64,000 bases of DNA from Clitopilus passeckerianus (GCA_944990035.1 CALYLX010000136.1:930001-994000), one strand, 5' to 3'. Positions 46,301 through 58,690 are shown, counted from the first letter of the stretch. The notes: generated by a model not told the origin, from the letters alone. Program-made: numbers and translations.

Positions 46301-47268
46301 TGAGGGCTGTATGGTCGTGAGGTATCCAGACTCTATCGATGCCGCCAGGGACGAAATTCCCAAAAGCCATGAGACTCTCTCGGTCGCTAGCTGTGTAGGC
46401 ACATTGGTGATTAGGACCGTCCTGGCTTGGGGAAGTCTAAGGTGGGATTTGCTGATGAGGTATTGGTGTCTGGCTTCAATGAAATGGAACATTTCACGTC
46501 GAATCATATATAGGACGAAGACTATTGAACAGATTAGGGGAAGGCATGGGTAAGCGACATTGATAGAACACACATGTCAAGACGTAGGTGACCGCGACAT
46601 GAGCACCAAATCGTGGTTGATCCTTTGCATCAATGATGCTAGAGAGGAGAAGAGAAGGGGACGGTAAGTTGGTAGTAGTATACAAAGGCAAATTCGGTAC
46701 GTACTTGACCCATGAAATGCGGTCAAGGCCCGTGTGGCCGTTATCGACGTTGACTGCAACGCTTGGAACGATAATTAGGAATGTGAGGAGGGTGAAAACA
46801 AGGAAGATCCATATGAGCATTCGTATGAATCGAAGGAACATATATCTGGTGTTCCATGATTAGCCTAGATCAAACCATTGGAGATTGACATACGCATCAA
46901 GCCCATTCTTGTGGATCTAGGAGAGGTATGACTCTGGCATCTCCCTATGGAATCATAGAAACTTACGATTTCTCGGGGTGGTATGAATAAAAGTGCAGGA
47001 AGCCATTTCCAGGGACCAGTGGGCAGCGCTGTGGTTCGCTTACTGAATCATTTGTGAGCACACGACTAGACGGCAAAGGAGGTTAAACGTACTCTGGAGG
47101 TGGGAGGTATGCTCTTGGGCTGTAGATACGCCATAACTTTGTCTTTAGGAGGACGAATGCGCCAACTTCAATCGCAAGTAACGCGCCGTTGACAACGAGT
47201 GCAGTCACGAAAGTCTTTGTAGGATTATTGTTGCCAGTCTTCGTGGCATTGGGATTGATAGTTGACAT
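43355..47268 (-). CDS. CSC1: CSC1/TMEM63-like (DUF221) osmosensitive cation channel
   Basis: Multi-pass membrane protein of the OSCA/TMEM63 group, mechanically or osmotically gated channels. Start MSTINPNATKTGNNNPTKTF; helix 1 is FVTALVVNGALLAIEVGAFV followed by YSPRAYLPPPE, a family mark. Then GLDAYMFLRFIRMLIWIFLV and AVNVDNGHTGLDRISW; RTVLITNVPTQLATERV and VDRVW/HDHTALNKLYQRREDL lie in the cytosolic RRM-like insert; DPKDIVWENLDDGALEMKIR + YVISW starts the conserved 7TM core. The final exons hold a long tail with PWIWIPKDLLGFSELLSKEL and ASDLGAVMDEKGIVEVTRNP, the phosphate-metabolism C-terminal domain of fungal members. It ends WRGGHDR. More than fifteen introns, many small. Orthologue grouping (Rsn1-type or Csc1) is not settled. 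Confidence 0.9.
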
Positions 47269-47582
47269 CCTGCTGTGGCAGGGACTCAGCCCTGGAGGTC
47301 GTGATGGTCAAGAGCAAGGAGTGTGGAGAGCCTTTAGCGGCGTTGCTGGGAGTCCTCCAGGCGGATGTCATCGCGGTAGAAATTTCCACAGACCGCATGC
47401 GTTGTTGCTCTGTCGACATCGTTCCTTGTACCTCTTGATCTGATGTCATGCTCGCTCACTCCCAGGCAGTCACACCCGGGTTTTGCAAATGCAAAAAATA
47501 ACATATGAGGCTCCAAAAGATAACAAATGACATGGGGGATGAACACTATCTACGGAGTATCTATGACCAAAAACGCAGGCAA
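47269..47582 (-). other. Intergenic, CSC1 promoter
   Basis: 314 bp between the CSC1-like start and the SCY1-like stop. Several short frames, none convincing. Confidence 0.4.
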
Positions 47583-50500
47583 CTAACTCGCAGTACGCTT
47601 TTGTTCTTTCAAGGCGGCAATGCGCTGAAGGGGTGGCAGGGAGAATGGTCAGCGTCCAAAGAATTAAGCCACGAGGCAAAAGCCCTTACCTGCTTGCGTT
47701 CCTCCTTGCGCCTCGCCATTTCTGCCGCTTTTTCTTCTTTGCTCATGCCAGCGGTCGAGGGAGGAGGTCGCTGGTGGCTTGAGGCTGTTGCCAGTTGGTT
47801 TAGGCGATCGCTCCACAGAACATGGGGATACTGGAGTGGAGACCCTGCTGGGGACGCTGATCGAGGAAGGTGGCGATGCCGGTCCTCCATTTGAATAGCC
47901 AGAGCCAGAAATTCCCAGCCCCACAACCTTGGGTTTTGGAGCGACACTGGCGGGAGCAGTTTCGAAGGCGCCTAGCAGAGATCAGCAGGCGAAATGAATT
48001 CAACAAGAAGTCGTGACTTACCCCAGTCGTCTTGATCTGCGTTAATGTCAATGAGATCGTCGCTCCCCCATAGGCTATCGTTTCCAGGACCTTCTTCAGC
48101 CAATACGGATGCAGCAATATCTGAAGTTGATGGCTTTGATCCTCCGAGTTGCATGCCCTTGGGCTTCGAGGAAGAAGAGCCGAATCCTCCAGGCATAGGC
48201 TGAGGCACGGAATGAGTTCTGTTGAGCTGGGGATTTGGCACTGATAGAGATGCCTGCGGAGGGGCAGATGAGGGTCGATCTGCTTCCGCCGTATTCATAG
48301 AGGTTTGAAGATCAGTGGTCGCAAGCTAACAGGGTGTCAAGATGAGAAATCTGAATGATCTACAAATGACGTCTACCTTCTTTCCCAGCGACGACAAAGC
48401 CCAACCAGCGAGCGTACCAGCATGTCCTGCAGCTCCAGCAGCCACGTTAGCTAGCATGCCTTGATCAATTGGAGGGGCACTATTGGGATCGTTTGGATCC
48501 GTCAATACCGTCTCGGGCTACAACTTTCCGTCAGCTTCTATTCAAACAGAACAAATGCTTTAATGGCCTACCATAGTAGCAGCGTGACGCTCGAGCTTCT
48601 TGATATAAAGATCGACGGCCTTGAATGCCTGGTCTCTCACCACTCTATAAAGAGATCAGGCGACTATATGGGCTTCTAGACGGTTGAACGAACTTCTCTT
48701 TATCTATCATTGCGGATGAAATGTTGGGCAGAACTTTCGTAGCAATATCTTCTGCATCAAAGCACTCGATGGCTGCGATGAATCCCATTACACCGGCGAT
48801 TCTTGCGTGAACAAATACGTCTTTGATGGCGCGCATGAAGGCGGGTACAAGGACTTTCTTCTTGGTGTTATACCCCAATGAGGGTGCGAGGCGGCCAATT
48901 AGGATACATGTATTTGTTCGGATTGAGGGTTCCTGGTCTGCTTGCATTCGAGCCAAGTGCCGTAGAAGGTCGTTGTTGAGGATACGTTCGTTGAACTAAG
49001 GACGAGTTTAGTACTCTAGAACCCGAATTCTTAGCCAGAAGAATCACCTTGGGTGCCAACTGGACAACAGATTTGATTGTAGCCTCTCGGATGACTGCCA
49101 CAGTATCGCTGAACCCAGTGCTCTACATCCAGAATTAGCTAGGAGTAAACGGTTATTGTTCTTCAACGTACCAGATGCGGGAAGATCTTGTCGCTAACCA
49201 TCTTCTTGTCCAAGTGCTCGACATATTCACTCAAATGGTCCAGCAAAGCCATCCGCGTCCCTCGATCTGGACTGGCATAGAGTTTGATGACGGGTGTAAG
49301 GATGACCGTAGGGTAGTCTTCAGGAGAAACGTTGCTGCCGATCTGGAGCACCAACGGAAGGATGGCTGAAGCAGAAGCCCCACCGAATTCTAAGGCTGAT
49401 ACTAACGAAGGTAGGACATGCTTGGTAGCAAATTCTGATGGGAAGGACGAAATAGATTCCTTGAGTGTTCTGCAGATTCAGAGCCGATGTAAGATGGGTA
49501 GAAGTTATTGCATAACTGGCCCTCTGACCTTAGTAGCTGGTTTTTTTCAGCCTCGCTGGCGAGAGAGAAATTGTCCAACCCTGCACACACTTGTACCAGC
49601 TTGTTTGCACCAAAGAAGCCAGTATCCACCATGCCAATGGCTAAAAACCCTTTGGCTGTTAATCTCCCCTTGGCATTAGGGTTCAGGAGGTTCTTGAAAT
49701 GAGGGAATACGGAAGTTGGGATTGCGCCTCGGGACGATGGCGGAGGCGGAGGGTGTGGTGGATTGGCTGTCGCTGGTAGAGGTTGGGTCGGATTGAAAAC
49801 ACTGTGGATCAGGAGGCCGAGTGCATAAGCATCTGCAACAGGTGGCTCGTGTCTGTACTTCAAATGAGTATCCAGCAAAGCCCGGGAGTTGGTAGAAACA
49901 AGCACGCACGACTTCAGGATGGACCACCCCGAAGCTTTCACTTCTGGTGATGCCCAAGAAGATGAGTGAGGGTATGCACCGCCATGGGTCTAAAGTCTTA
50001 GTTCAGACGAATGAAGTGGTCACGGAGAGAAGAGGGCTTACATAGAGGATTGAAGTTTCGTCTTTGGGGTTGCTGAAGAGTTCAAAGCCGCCCAGCTTCC
50101 ATTCACCTGACGGAGAGATGAAGATGGAGTTAATTGATATTTTGCCATGAGTAGAGTTGCAGGGGTCGTTCAGGAAAGTAAGAGCAACCTTCGGAACTGT
50201 TAGAAGGGAAGAAATCAAATAAGCAAGCAGCAACTTACAGAAATACGGTGCAATCCCCATAACAGCCATTCTTCCCTCTCCTTTGCGTTGCGTGATGCCC
50301 ACGTTAGAAGGACTGATTCCAGGGGTCGAACGCGTTCTGTCATGATGTACACATAGCTGTCCGTTTCGACAGAGTCCATGAACTTGAGCACATCTGGATG
50401 CCGAGTCGTTCTGAGTTTCTTCAACGCGTTTGCAGCAAAAGGCCGAACGTTCTTCCTTGTCTGATCGGTAAAGTCATATTCAAAGACGGAAACAGCAGTA

Positions 50501-50705
50501 CCGTCATCCTAACAGTATATCCACATGAGTATATGTATGGCTCGTGAGATAAACTGGTCTTACTCACACGTTTAGTCGCATCATAAAGATTGCAGATGCC
50601 GTCTAGGTTCGTTACTCTTGGCCCGAGAGAAAAAGGCAGATTCAAGCCTGATTTTGCGACCACAACAGAGACAGCGGCCGATCCGAGTGTTCTAAGATAG
50701 TCCAT
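47583..50705 (-). CDS. SCY1-like pseudokinase with HEAT repeats (Cex1/SCYL1 type), apparent one-base insertion
   Basis: Protein-kinase-like trafficking factor; yeast Cex1 and animal SCYL1 act in tRNA export and COPI traffic. Start MDYLRTLGSAAVSVVVAKSG + LNLPFSLG, the family opening. The kinase fold lacks catalytic residues: STHGKISINSIFISP replaces the HRD loop and WKLGGFELF replaces DFG. HEAT repeats follow (LPLVLQIGSNVSPEDYPTVI, HLDKKMVSDKIFPHL, FNERILNNDLLRHLARMQAD, IRTNTCILIGRLAPSLGYNT). The tail is Ser/Pro/Gly-rich with acidic WGSDDLIDINADQDDWG, then a basic coiled coil MSKEEKAAEMARRKEERKQ + RIAALKEQKRTAS. The join between PPATSS and STAGMSKEEK needs removal of one base in CCC/GGG at 47759-47761; unedited it gives another C-terminus. 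Divergent from MED14. Confidence 0.9.
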
Positions 50706-50962
50706 GGCAAAATGGCCGAGAAACTGCGGTAAACAGCTGCTTTATATGATGTATTTTGAACACGTCTGCAACTGCAGAACTGCGGTGCCCAGTCAAGGTT
50801 GCTGGTCGGTGGCTGTGTTGCAAATGGTGATTAGCATGATGGTGCCTCTGCAACTCTTTCAGTTTCTTCCATTACTGTGGCTCGACTTTCTTCCTCTTAA
50901 TGATATTTGGACTTTGATACAGTCCTAGCTGCTCTGCTGTAGTCTTATTTGAGGCACACAGC
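50706..50962. promoter_or_regulatory. Shared divergent promoter, SCY1-like / MED14
   Basis: 257 bp between opposite starts. No recognisable core element. Confidence 0.35.
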
Positions 50963-53900
50963 ATGCAGAATGCAAACATGTTCGTCGACGCAGCTCAGCA
51001 ACCGACACCCATGACGCAAGCGCCCTCGAACCACGACCAGACCCTGCCTCAAGCCAACGGAATCCATGAACCGCCACTGGACCTGCTTGAAATGGAGTTA
51101 CCTGTCGTGTATGATGGTCAAATGCCCTCGGAGACTTGCTTTCGCGAGTAACGCAGGCTATCTATGCAGAACTGGCGGAAATGGCAGAGACGTGAGCCTT
51201 AATTTCCATTTTGACACAGCGGGAATACTTAACAGCGAACAGGATGCCCAACATGTCGGATAGCGCGAGGAAACGTACTCTCGCGGACTGGGTGGTGAAA
51301 ATAAAGAAGCAAGTTGTTAAATTGTACGCGGTCACAAGATGGGCCCGAGATGCGGAGACGGTGCAGAAGTGCATGGTGCGGTATAAGCCTTGTTGAACGT
51401 GTCTCTATTGCTGACATAGTTTTAGAACATCACTGCATTCCTCCTAGGGCAGAATCAACAGTTCGAAGAAGCCATTGGTCGTCTGAAATATGCAAAAGAG
51501 AGTCTTGACTCTGCTAGGTGCTATTATCCAGTCTCTTACAGGTCCTCAGGAACTTACAGCCCTTATCAAAGGTTGCGGAACCACGACCTCCTTACCTCTT
51601 TGGATGTTCTCACAACAGGATCGTATCTTCGACTACCTACAGTGATCAAGGTTCGATATTACGATGTTGCAGAACTTGCAGATAGCCAACAGTTTCTTCC
51701 AGAAGTCCATCGTACCACCAATACCTTTCACAGATGCGGAGGTTACCAAATGTCTCGTAGATATGGAGAATTCGATTCGATACCGCCTACGAACGTCTGA
51801 AATCATACCAATCGAGATGTCGGGTTTCCGAATCAGTGAGTGGCCGCCTTAATGTCTTATGTAGCGCTTGCTCACCCCATCCAACAGCCAACGGACGGGC
51901 CTACTTCACAGTTCCGAAGCTTTTTGAGACCTCCATATCTTTGCAAGGCGCAGAGAGCCATGATGGATGGTTCTTCTTGCACGTTGAGTTTTTAGTCACA
52001 GTAGGAGGCGATTTAGTGGGTGTACAAGGTCAGCTTTCTTCACCTTTCGGTCCCTCCAACTTTCAAGTAAAGGTTCCCCCCAGAATTTCCTAGGGTACCC
52101 ACCGGAGTTATGTTACGACATATTACCGACGAGGCGGATGCTCGGCTAGGCTTCTACACGCCTTATCCAGAGGGCTCAATACCACCAGGTGTAGAGGCAC
52201 CGCCAAAGCCCCAGTTGCCGGAGAACACCTTCGACGCCCCCTTGGTTCGACTATTCAATTTTCTGCGTAAGTGCAGTCCATATAGCCCTCTTAGAACGAG
52301 CATCAAATCCTTTCCACAGAAATCATGTCAATGTCTTATCAACTGGAAATACTGTGGTTCCAAGCAGAAAGGATGCGCGCCCTTGGTTGGGCAGAATACC
52401 TCAAAGTTCAAATGAGTCCAGATAGGAAGTCTATGACAGTGTCGTACTGGATGTGAGCTAACAAAAAGTGAAGGAAAGACGCAAATTGATATCCTCTTTC
52501 TTCATAGGCGTTCGGCCAGTCAAAAACAACCACAGCAGCAGCAGCAACGAATAAAGCTGCCACCCTTTGGCGGTACATTGACCATTTCCATAGTTGAGCA
52601 ACAAGGGCTGGACAGAAGTTCATCTAACTCAGCAAGATCGCCAATGGCCAACGCGTTTGCAAAACTTCAACGGAAAGCGCGATTTGGTAACGCGAATCCA
52701 TCGGACGAGGTCGAGAACCTGCAGTTCAGAATCGTATGGGAGCCGGCAAAGGGTGCATTCGGTGTAGAACTGGCACCTGCTGATACGATATTGCCAGAGG
52801 GCGTGCTACAGATTGTAAATCCAAATTGTTTATCCGAATGGCGTTGTACTAATTGTTCGACGCAAGGATGCCGACCATCTGGACTTCGAAGTGATGCTCC
52901 GGAAAGTCATTGATCAACATGCAAAGGCGATTCTTTCTATCTTCGAGAGAGACCTTCAGATGAAGCCAGGCTTTGGTACTCCTGGAGTCCTTACTCTTAT
53001 GCCAGAAGGTAAGGGGCCAGGTCAAATCCTTTCCGTCAGTTATCATAATATGTTGACAGGAGCATCGCATTCACTTCAAGTACACCTTTGCGCTGAGGAG
53101 GTTGTGATTGTTACCATCGACCCTCGAACGGGTCGAATCAATCTTCGTGACAGTGGTGATTTCGCCGCGACTGGCAGAGGCCCACGATTTAGTGGTGCAT
53201 CTCTGCAGATCAATGAAGCCCCTCATCTATTGTATCAGGCGCTGGCACGATTACGGGTTTTGGTGAGTAGTCTACTTTGAAGTGGATCGTGGAACCTTTC
53301 TTACGTTGTCTCCAGACCATCATCGATATGGCTGAACAGAAAGCCAAGTACATCGGCCTTCAAACCTTCCGGCGACGGAACTTTGCTCGAGAAGGTATGC
53401 TGGTCATTGAGGTCTAAAGGTGCCCTCTAACCCGATATATTTAGACCTGGTCAAGCTTGGCAGCTCCCCTCTTGATACCCTCTTCATTCAGCTCTCAAAC
53501 TTCCCTGATCATTACCTTGTCCTGGTCTTGACCGACGATCGATTCCGATATGCTCTCATCACGACACGAACTCTTACCGAAACCGTGTTCTCTCAAATGA
53601 TAATGGAGGATATCGCCTGGTTGGATTTCGACCGAATACATTTCGACAGTCTCGGCGGCAACCAACACAGTGTCACAAAATCTGGACCACAACCTGGGTT
53701 TGTTGGCGACTTGCAGATTAGTGCACAACTTGCTCACAAATTTTCTCCCCCAGTTTTAACCTTGAGACGCCGGTGCTGCGCGAACTTTACAGCTATTGCT
53801 GGTATGTGCTAGCGAGTATCATCCGTCTGATTCAATTAACAATCTTCCCAGCGCACGGGTGGCATACATGAACGTTGAGCGTCAGTTCAAGTTACGCGCA

Positions 53901-55203
53901 ATTCCCTTCACCCATGTGAACCCAACAAAACACGACGTTCCATCCGACCTTACACATATTCAATCTTCATTGGCACGTTCAGTCCCGGCACTATGCGTCC
54001 AATCTCAGGACATTTTATCTGGTGCTCCGGCTGCCGAGGCAGCGATGCCCAACATCCGCGTCACTCCCCTTAACTGGTGGTCTGAGAAGAACGCTCAGGT
54101 TGTCACCTCCGTCAAGCTGAAGTATGTCCAACAACCTATGGGTAAATCAGCAGGGACAAGCACTGTCATCCGGCCATCAAAACGTATCATTTATGACACT
54201 ACCCAGGCTGTGGTCTCATTCTTGTCGGAGAATGTTAACACTTGTGTTGATGAGTTCTTGGAGGAATGGGCTCGAGTGTCGAAAATGGTTGTGATTGCTC
54301 GTGAAGGTACTGATAACCTTCTCTCGGCATTTTACTCTTGCTGATCGCTGCCTCAGTCTCTCAAATGTCCAAAAAGTGGAATTGGCAGGACGTCAAGTTG
54401 CTTTCTTTTGACTTACAGACCGTGGAATTCGCATATGCCGAGGTAAGAGCGTGACTTACCTCTGTTCTTCTGATCACTAACATTGTTGTAGGACTACACG
54501 GTTTCCATTACTTGTCAAGATCAACTTTCACCTCTCGGAGGCAATTTCGATCTCAGATTTTCTCGAGTCAAGCGATCCTCTTTGAGCGTTGGAAGTGCTG
54601 GGCAGAATTCGTTCAATCCTCATGACGATGCAGAACCTTTCCTAAAGAGCATTTTACGCCAAGGCCATGGCCGACTTTCCTCATCCTTGTGCAGGCTAGT
54701 AGCTGTACTGAGGGATACTCTACCGATAGTCGCCGAGCTAGAGGACATACGGGCGAACGGAGAGAAAGAAGGCCACGAAGTGGACGTGTTTGCCAAGGCA
54801 GCTGGATGGTATAGATTGCTCTACGGAGACCAAAGGTGACCTTTCATTAGCTTTTCATTTAGCCTAATATTGAGACAGCTTTATTAGACATGCTCTTGAT
54901 TTCCGGTTGATGAATGGGCACCGAGTTGCTATTCTTGACGCCTCTCACTCCCTATTTACTCTACCCTCTACCGAGAAATCGACCCTTCACGACGAGACCA
55001 GCGATCTTATTGGTCTTGTCGCGATACCTCACTTCAAAGACATTGTTTCTAGCGTCATCGCGGCGGCCATCAAATCTGGAGATGTTGAGCTTGGGAAGGT
55101 TGCGAACATTGACGTGGGCCTCATCTGTAACACGTCGAATGTGAAAGCTTTGGCGCGATCGATACACCAAAGGCTACGACAGCGGCAAAATGTTAACCCA
55201 TAG
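50963..55203 (+). CDS. MED14: Mediator complex subunit 14 (Rgr1)
   Basis: Backbone subunit of Mediator that joins head, middle and tail modules. Start MQNANMFVDAAQQPTPMTQA. The Med14 N-terminal domain: LDLLEMELPVVYDGQMP, VTQAIYAELAEMAE, MSDSARKRTLADWVVKIKKQ, VKLYAVTRWARDAETVQKCM + NITAFL, then LRNHDLLTSLDVLTTGSYLR and LP, the strongest family block. Later PYPEGSIPPGVEAPPKPQLP, PHFKDIVSSVIAAAIKSGDV and the C-terminus KALARSIHQRLRQRQNVNP. About twenty exons; total around 1,100 residues. Middle exons at 52100-54340 were followed by frame and conservation only. Third Mediator gene in the window. Confidence 0.92.
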
Positions 55204-55297
55204 CTTATGACCCACCTTTGTGTCGGCAATTTCCTGTAGTTTATCTTTTTTTCGGCGCAATCCCGATTCTGCTATTAGGCACTAAATTATTACATAG

Positions 55298-57252
55298 CTA
55301 TATACTAAGCGATAATGCAGCTATTGTGGATATCACATGTGCTAGTTTGTTGTCTGTACATGGTAGAGTGTTCTGAGCACGCGTCTGCGGCAGTTCGTCA
55401 TCGTCAGAATCCATATCGCTGATACCAGCAAAATCGAAAAACTCCCCGCTGGAGTCTGGGGACTGGGTAGTGTATTGGCGCCTAGATCGTGGGCCCTTCT
55501 TCGTCGCTTTGGCTTTTGGGACCGACGGCTTTGCTGTTGCTGGGTCCTTTGGCGGGCGTCCGCGCCGTCGAGGAGCTGCCGCCCCATCCTGTGAAATAAC
55601 AGGGCGAGCTGGTTCTGCAATCTTGCGAGGTCGACCTCGCTTGGGAGGGGGAATCACCTCATTGGCTGTTGCTGGAGGAGCTTGGCGATTGGTCGATTCT
55701 TGCTCTAGATTCTTTCTAGGCCGTCCCCGTTTGCGCGGAGTAGATGCTAGCTCAAGATGGCTACTAGAACCGGCATCCATCTCAACATCATTGGATGATG
55801 CTGGGCTCTTAGATCTTGCGCTGCGGGCCGGCTTTGAACCGTCGCTACTGCTGACACTTGAGGAACGCGATCTCCGAGTTTTTGGCTGTGGGGATGCCAG
55901 AGTAGAAGTGACGACCTTGTCCAACTCGGTGTCAGACTCATATAGACCGGCCTCGTCGTCAGTAACGTCTTCATTGTCTGGTTCGCAGACTACTCCGCCT
56001 GCTTTGCGCCTGAAAGCCCCGCGTACGACATCGCCCCAGAGAACATAGTTGCGACATGATTGGCAGGTCCCGCCTCGTGGAATCAGAGTTTGACTATTAG
56101 ATTGGACAGAGAAGTTTTTCGCTAAGCACGATAGATGCGAGACTGAGGTGCAGTTCCTGGTTGGGCACAGGGCGGCAGAAACTGGGTCCTGTATCAGAGT
56201 TGAAGAGATCAAGAACAGCAAAATAGACTAGATATCGACGTACAGATGAGAACTCTGTTATCGGCTCACTGCAGATCGAACAACAAATTTGTTTGTTTGA
56301 GTTGAGAACATTTTTGTTCTTTTCAAGATGATCACTGGTGAAAATTTCTGTAAAATTGCTGTTAGGGCACTCTGAAACCGGGAATGCGTTTGGACTGACC
56401 ATCTTTCACATCAATTGGAACACCCCTTCCAGACCCCGTTCGACCGGACTTGCCGTCAACACCTTCAAGTTCGATTTGATAGGTAAATCCCGGGGGCAGA
56501 GGGACAGCATCCGCAGCAGTGTCAGCGTCCGTCCATGCCTTTACAGCTTCCTCAGTGAAGAACTTGATATGAAGTGGCCAGGTATTGTATGGGTGGCTAC
56601 AGATCATCAAACGGACCATGCTACAGAAGACGAAAGATATCACCGAATTGCGTCAGATGCAAATATGCCGATAACACGAGAAGCCACGTACTGCACATTG
56701 GCTTTGACGTATCTGGGCTTCTGAGCGCTCACTGTGGCTTTGGGGGAAGCCGTTTTTGCCGTGGTCGGACCGCGAAGATGTCGAGCTTTGTTAGGGTGCT
56801 GCCAAGCCCATTCGAATTGGAGCGCTGACTGTGCGTTATATTTAGTGCCTTGAGAAGACTTCTGAGCTATTCATGGTAACGGCGACTGACCAGACGCGAA
56901 GGGAATCCGTAAACAATCATCTGCATAACCCAGGGCCTCTTGGAGCGTGTCTTCCTTGCACCTTGTGCGATTTCACCATTGTGTTGTCTACAGCCAAGTA
57001 GATGCTAGTAAAAACCGAGTATATTCTCCGAATGAATGGGTTCGCGTACCTTATACGACGTGGTGGGTTCGGTGTACTTCCTATATAGATCCTGTGGCAT
57101 TAAATCAACGTTTACTGTCGTCAGTGGGTCAAGTTGACATACGATTTAGATTTGGGAGTTTGAACAGATTTCAGAAGATAGCACGCGTAGAATGTGGGAA
57201 ATGAATGAGAGAAAAGAGAAGACCTAGGACCGATTTGCCGACAGGCGTTCAT
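55298..57252 (-). CDS. SLX1: SLX1 structure-specific endonuclease subunit with three C-terminal AT-hooks
   Basis: Catalytic subunit of the SLX1-SLX4 nuclease, which cuts Holliday junctions, flaps and other branched DNA in the nucleus. Start [20 protein letters not shown]. The GIY-YIG domain is formed across introns: [18 protein letters not shown] + [14 protein letters not shown] + QHNGE; the catalytic Glu is in [35 protein letters not shown] is the usual middle segment. The C-terminal RING/PHD-like zinc domain has [23 protein letters not shown] and [20 protein letters not shown]. Beyond it is an unusual tail of about 250 residues: acidic and Ser-rich, then three AT-hooks ([24 protein letters not shown]), and it ends [11 protein letters not shown]. 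The tail is absent from the short yeast and human proteins as I know them. Confidence 0.9.
55551..55740 (-). other. SLX1: Three AT-hook DNA-binding motifs in SLX1 tail
   Basis: On the minus strand, three Pro/Arg-Gly-Arg-Pro cores (two KRGRPRK, one RRGRPPK) sit at intervals of about 25-30 codons, each preceded by a proline/alanine-rich spacer. AT-hooks bind the minor groove of AT-rich DNA. The units look like an internal duplication ([14 protein letters not shown] against [15 protein letters not shown] is not alike, so only the hooks repeat). Confidence 0.85.
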
Positions 57253-57469
57253 GATGGACGCGAACAGGAAGTGCTTGACGTTTGACGCGTTCAAGCGCCA
57301 GCTCATCACGTGGGTTCTGAACATGAAAAGCATATGATGTGGCGCATTGGCTTTTTGAGGGAACTTTGCGAAAAGGCAGATAAGATCTAGAATCAATCTA
57401 GAGTACACACATGTACTAAGAATTACACCGAATTTAACACGTAGTTCTACAGGTTTTGCGCGATAACAT

Positions 57470-58094
57470 CTAAAAATACACAAATCCCCGCATAAGATAT
57501 CCATCCTTTGAGCCACTTTCGCAGGAGCGATATAGATTGTGAATCACATCGGAGGCAATTCGCATACCCATCTGTTTATAGAATTGCAATGCCGAAGTAT
57601 TGGATGTGGCCACATTGGCATGAATCATGCTTCCGTTTTTAATGTCATATCCTTGAGCTCGGAAGTGTTCGTGCACACGACGAACAAGAAGTTTGGCTAG
57701 ACCACGCTGCCGATAAGCGGGGAGAACGCCGATAGTTAGGATTTCGATGTGGGTCTCGGGGTAGTCGAAAGAATGGAGATCCGGGGCTGTGGCAGAGACC
57801 CAGCTAACTGTTGGTGCCTTTTGAATGCAAGCTGAAATGAAGGCGACTGGCGTAGTCGGATTTGATTTACAGTAAGCTGCGAAGCCGATGCGGGAAGGGT
57901 GCAGCAAGAGCTGAGTGAAGAAAGACGAGGGGTATTTTACGGGTAACAGAGACGTCTTAACTGGACTGTCAGCGCTGACGGAAGTAAAAACGAACAGGAC
58001 CGGGTACTTACATGAAGCTGGCGAACTAAGGGTAGATCCGTCGAGGAAACCTGCCTGACGATGAAAGCAGCTTCAGAGGAGGAGAAATAAGACA
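57470..58094 (-). CDS. GNAT N-acetyltransferase, NAA50/NAA60-like
   Basis: Acetyl-CoA-dependent acetyltransferase, likely acting on protein N-termini. Exon 1 gives MSYFSSSEAASIVRQVSS-like start through PLVRQLH; after an intron (about 57958-58012) KTSLLPVKYPSSFFTQLLLH reproduces the 'PVxYP..F' substrate-loop block of Naa50/Naa60. Then THIEILTIGVLPAYRQRGLA + KLL, the acetyl-CoA pyrophosphate loop (R-x2-G-x-A), ANVATSNTSALQFYKQMGMR and the C-terminal strand SKDGYLMRGFVYF. About 180 residues. Lacks an obvious membrane tail, which argues for the Naa50-like cytosolic type, but the two are hard to separate here. Confidence 0.85.
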
Positions 58095-58690
58095 TCGAAA
58101 GTTGAAGAACTGAACGTTAGCTTTCTTTATAGGAGAGGCCAGGCCGACTGGCAGCTGGATGTCTGGACAATTCAGTGGCTCGATGACCAGTTGGATAAGA
58201 AATGCAGGCGGGATTCCGTAAAGGCCGGAAAAGGCAAGTGGCCATGTGATATGGGAACGAGAACACGGTACATACACGGCTGAGTTGATACAAGTAGCAA
58301 CTTGCAATAAAGAGGGTATCCGTTAACTCTGTCGGGCAATACCGGTCAGCAAGCTATAGTAGTCTGTGATTCACAGTAAGATATCCATTCCTTTGTTTCC
58401 GTTCCCGACGGGACGTTGCATGCGCCATCGAATCTTGACTGGAGCTACTATAAGAATCGGAAGTCGGGCACTTCACCCGTTGCAACAACTTTACCCGCTT
58501 GTAGTACCACCACAGCGAATCCGACCAATTAGCCAATTCGTGAGTGGGTCTCTGTTTACTTGGGCTCCTAACGTCACGGGACGGATCATCCAAATCTTTT
58601 TCTCCTATATAACCTCTCGATTTCAAATGCCCTTTGAACTCACATTCCACCCTCTTTTAGTTCTCGACTACCACTACTCGTAACAATATC
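58095..58690 (+). promoter_or_regulatory. PCK1 upstream region with TATA box
   Basis: 596 bp between the acetyltransferase and PCK1 starts. TATATAA lies at 58606-58612, about 80 bp before the ATG, and is followed by a pyrimidine-rich leader (CCACCCTCTTTTAG). An ACGTCA half-site, as bound by bZIP/CREB-type factors, is at 58571-58576. Gluconeogenic genes are usually strongly regulated, so a TATA promoter is expected; the half-site's relevance is a guess. Confidence 0.45.

Noticed and set aside
55470..56048. Open frame of 192 codons (+) opposite SLX1
   Set aside because: An antisense shadow of the repetitive AT-hook region (Gly-Arg-Pro codons read backward as Gly/Arg-rich sequence).
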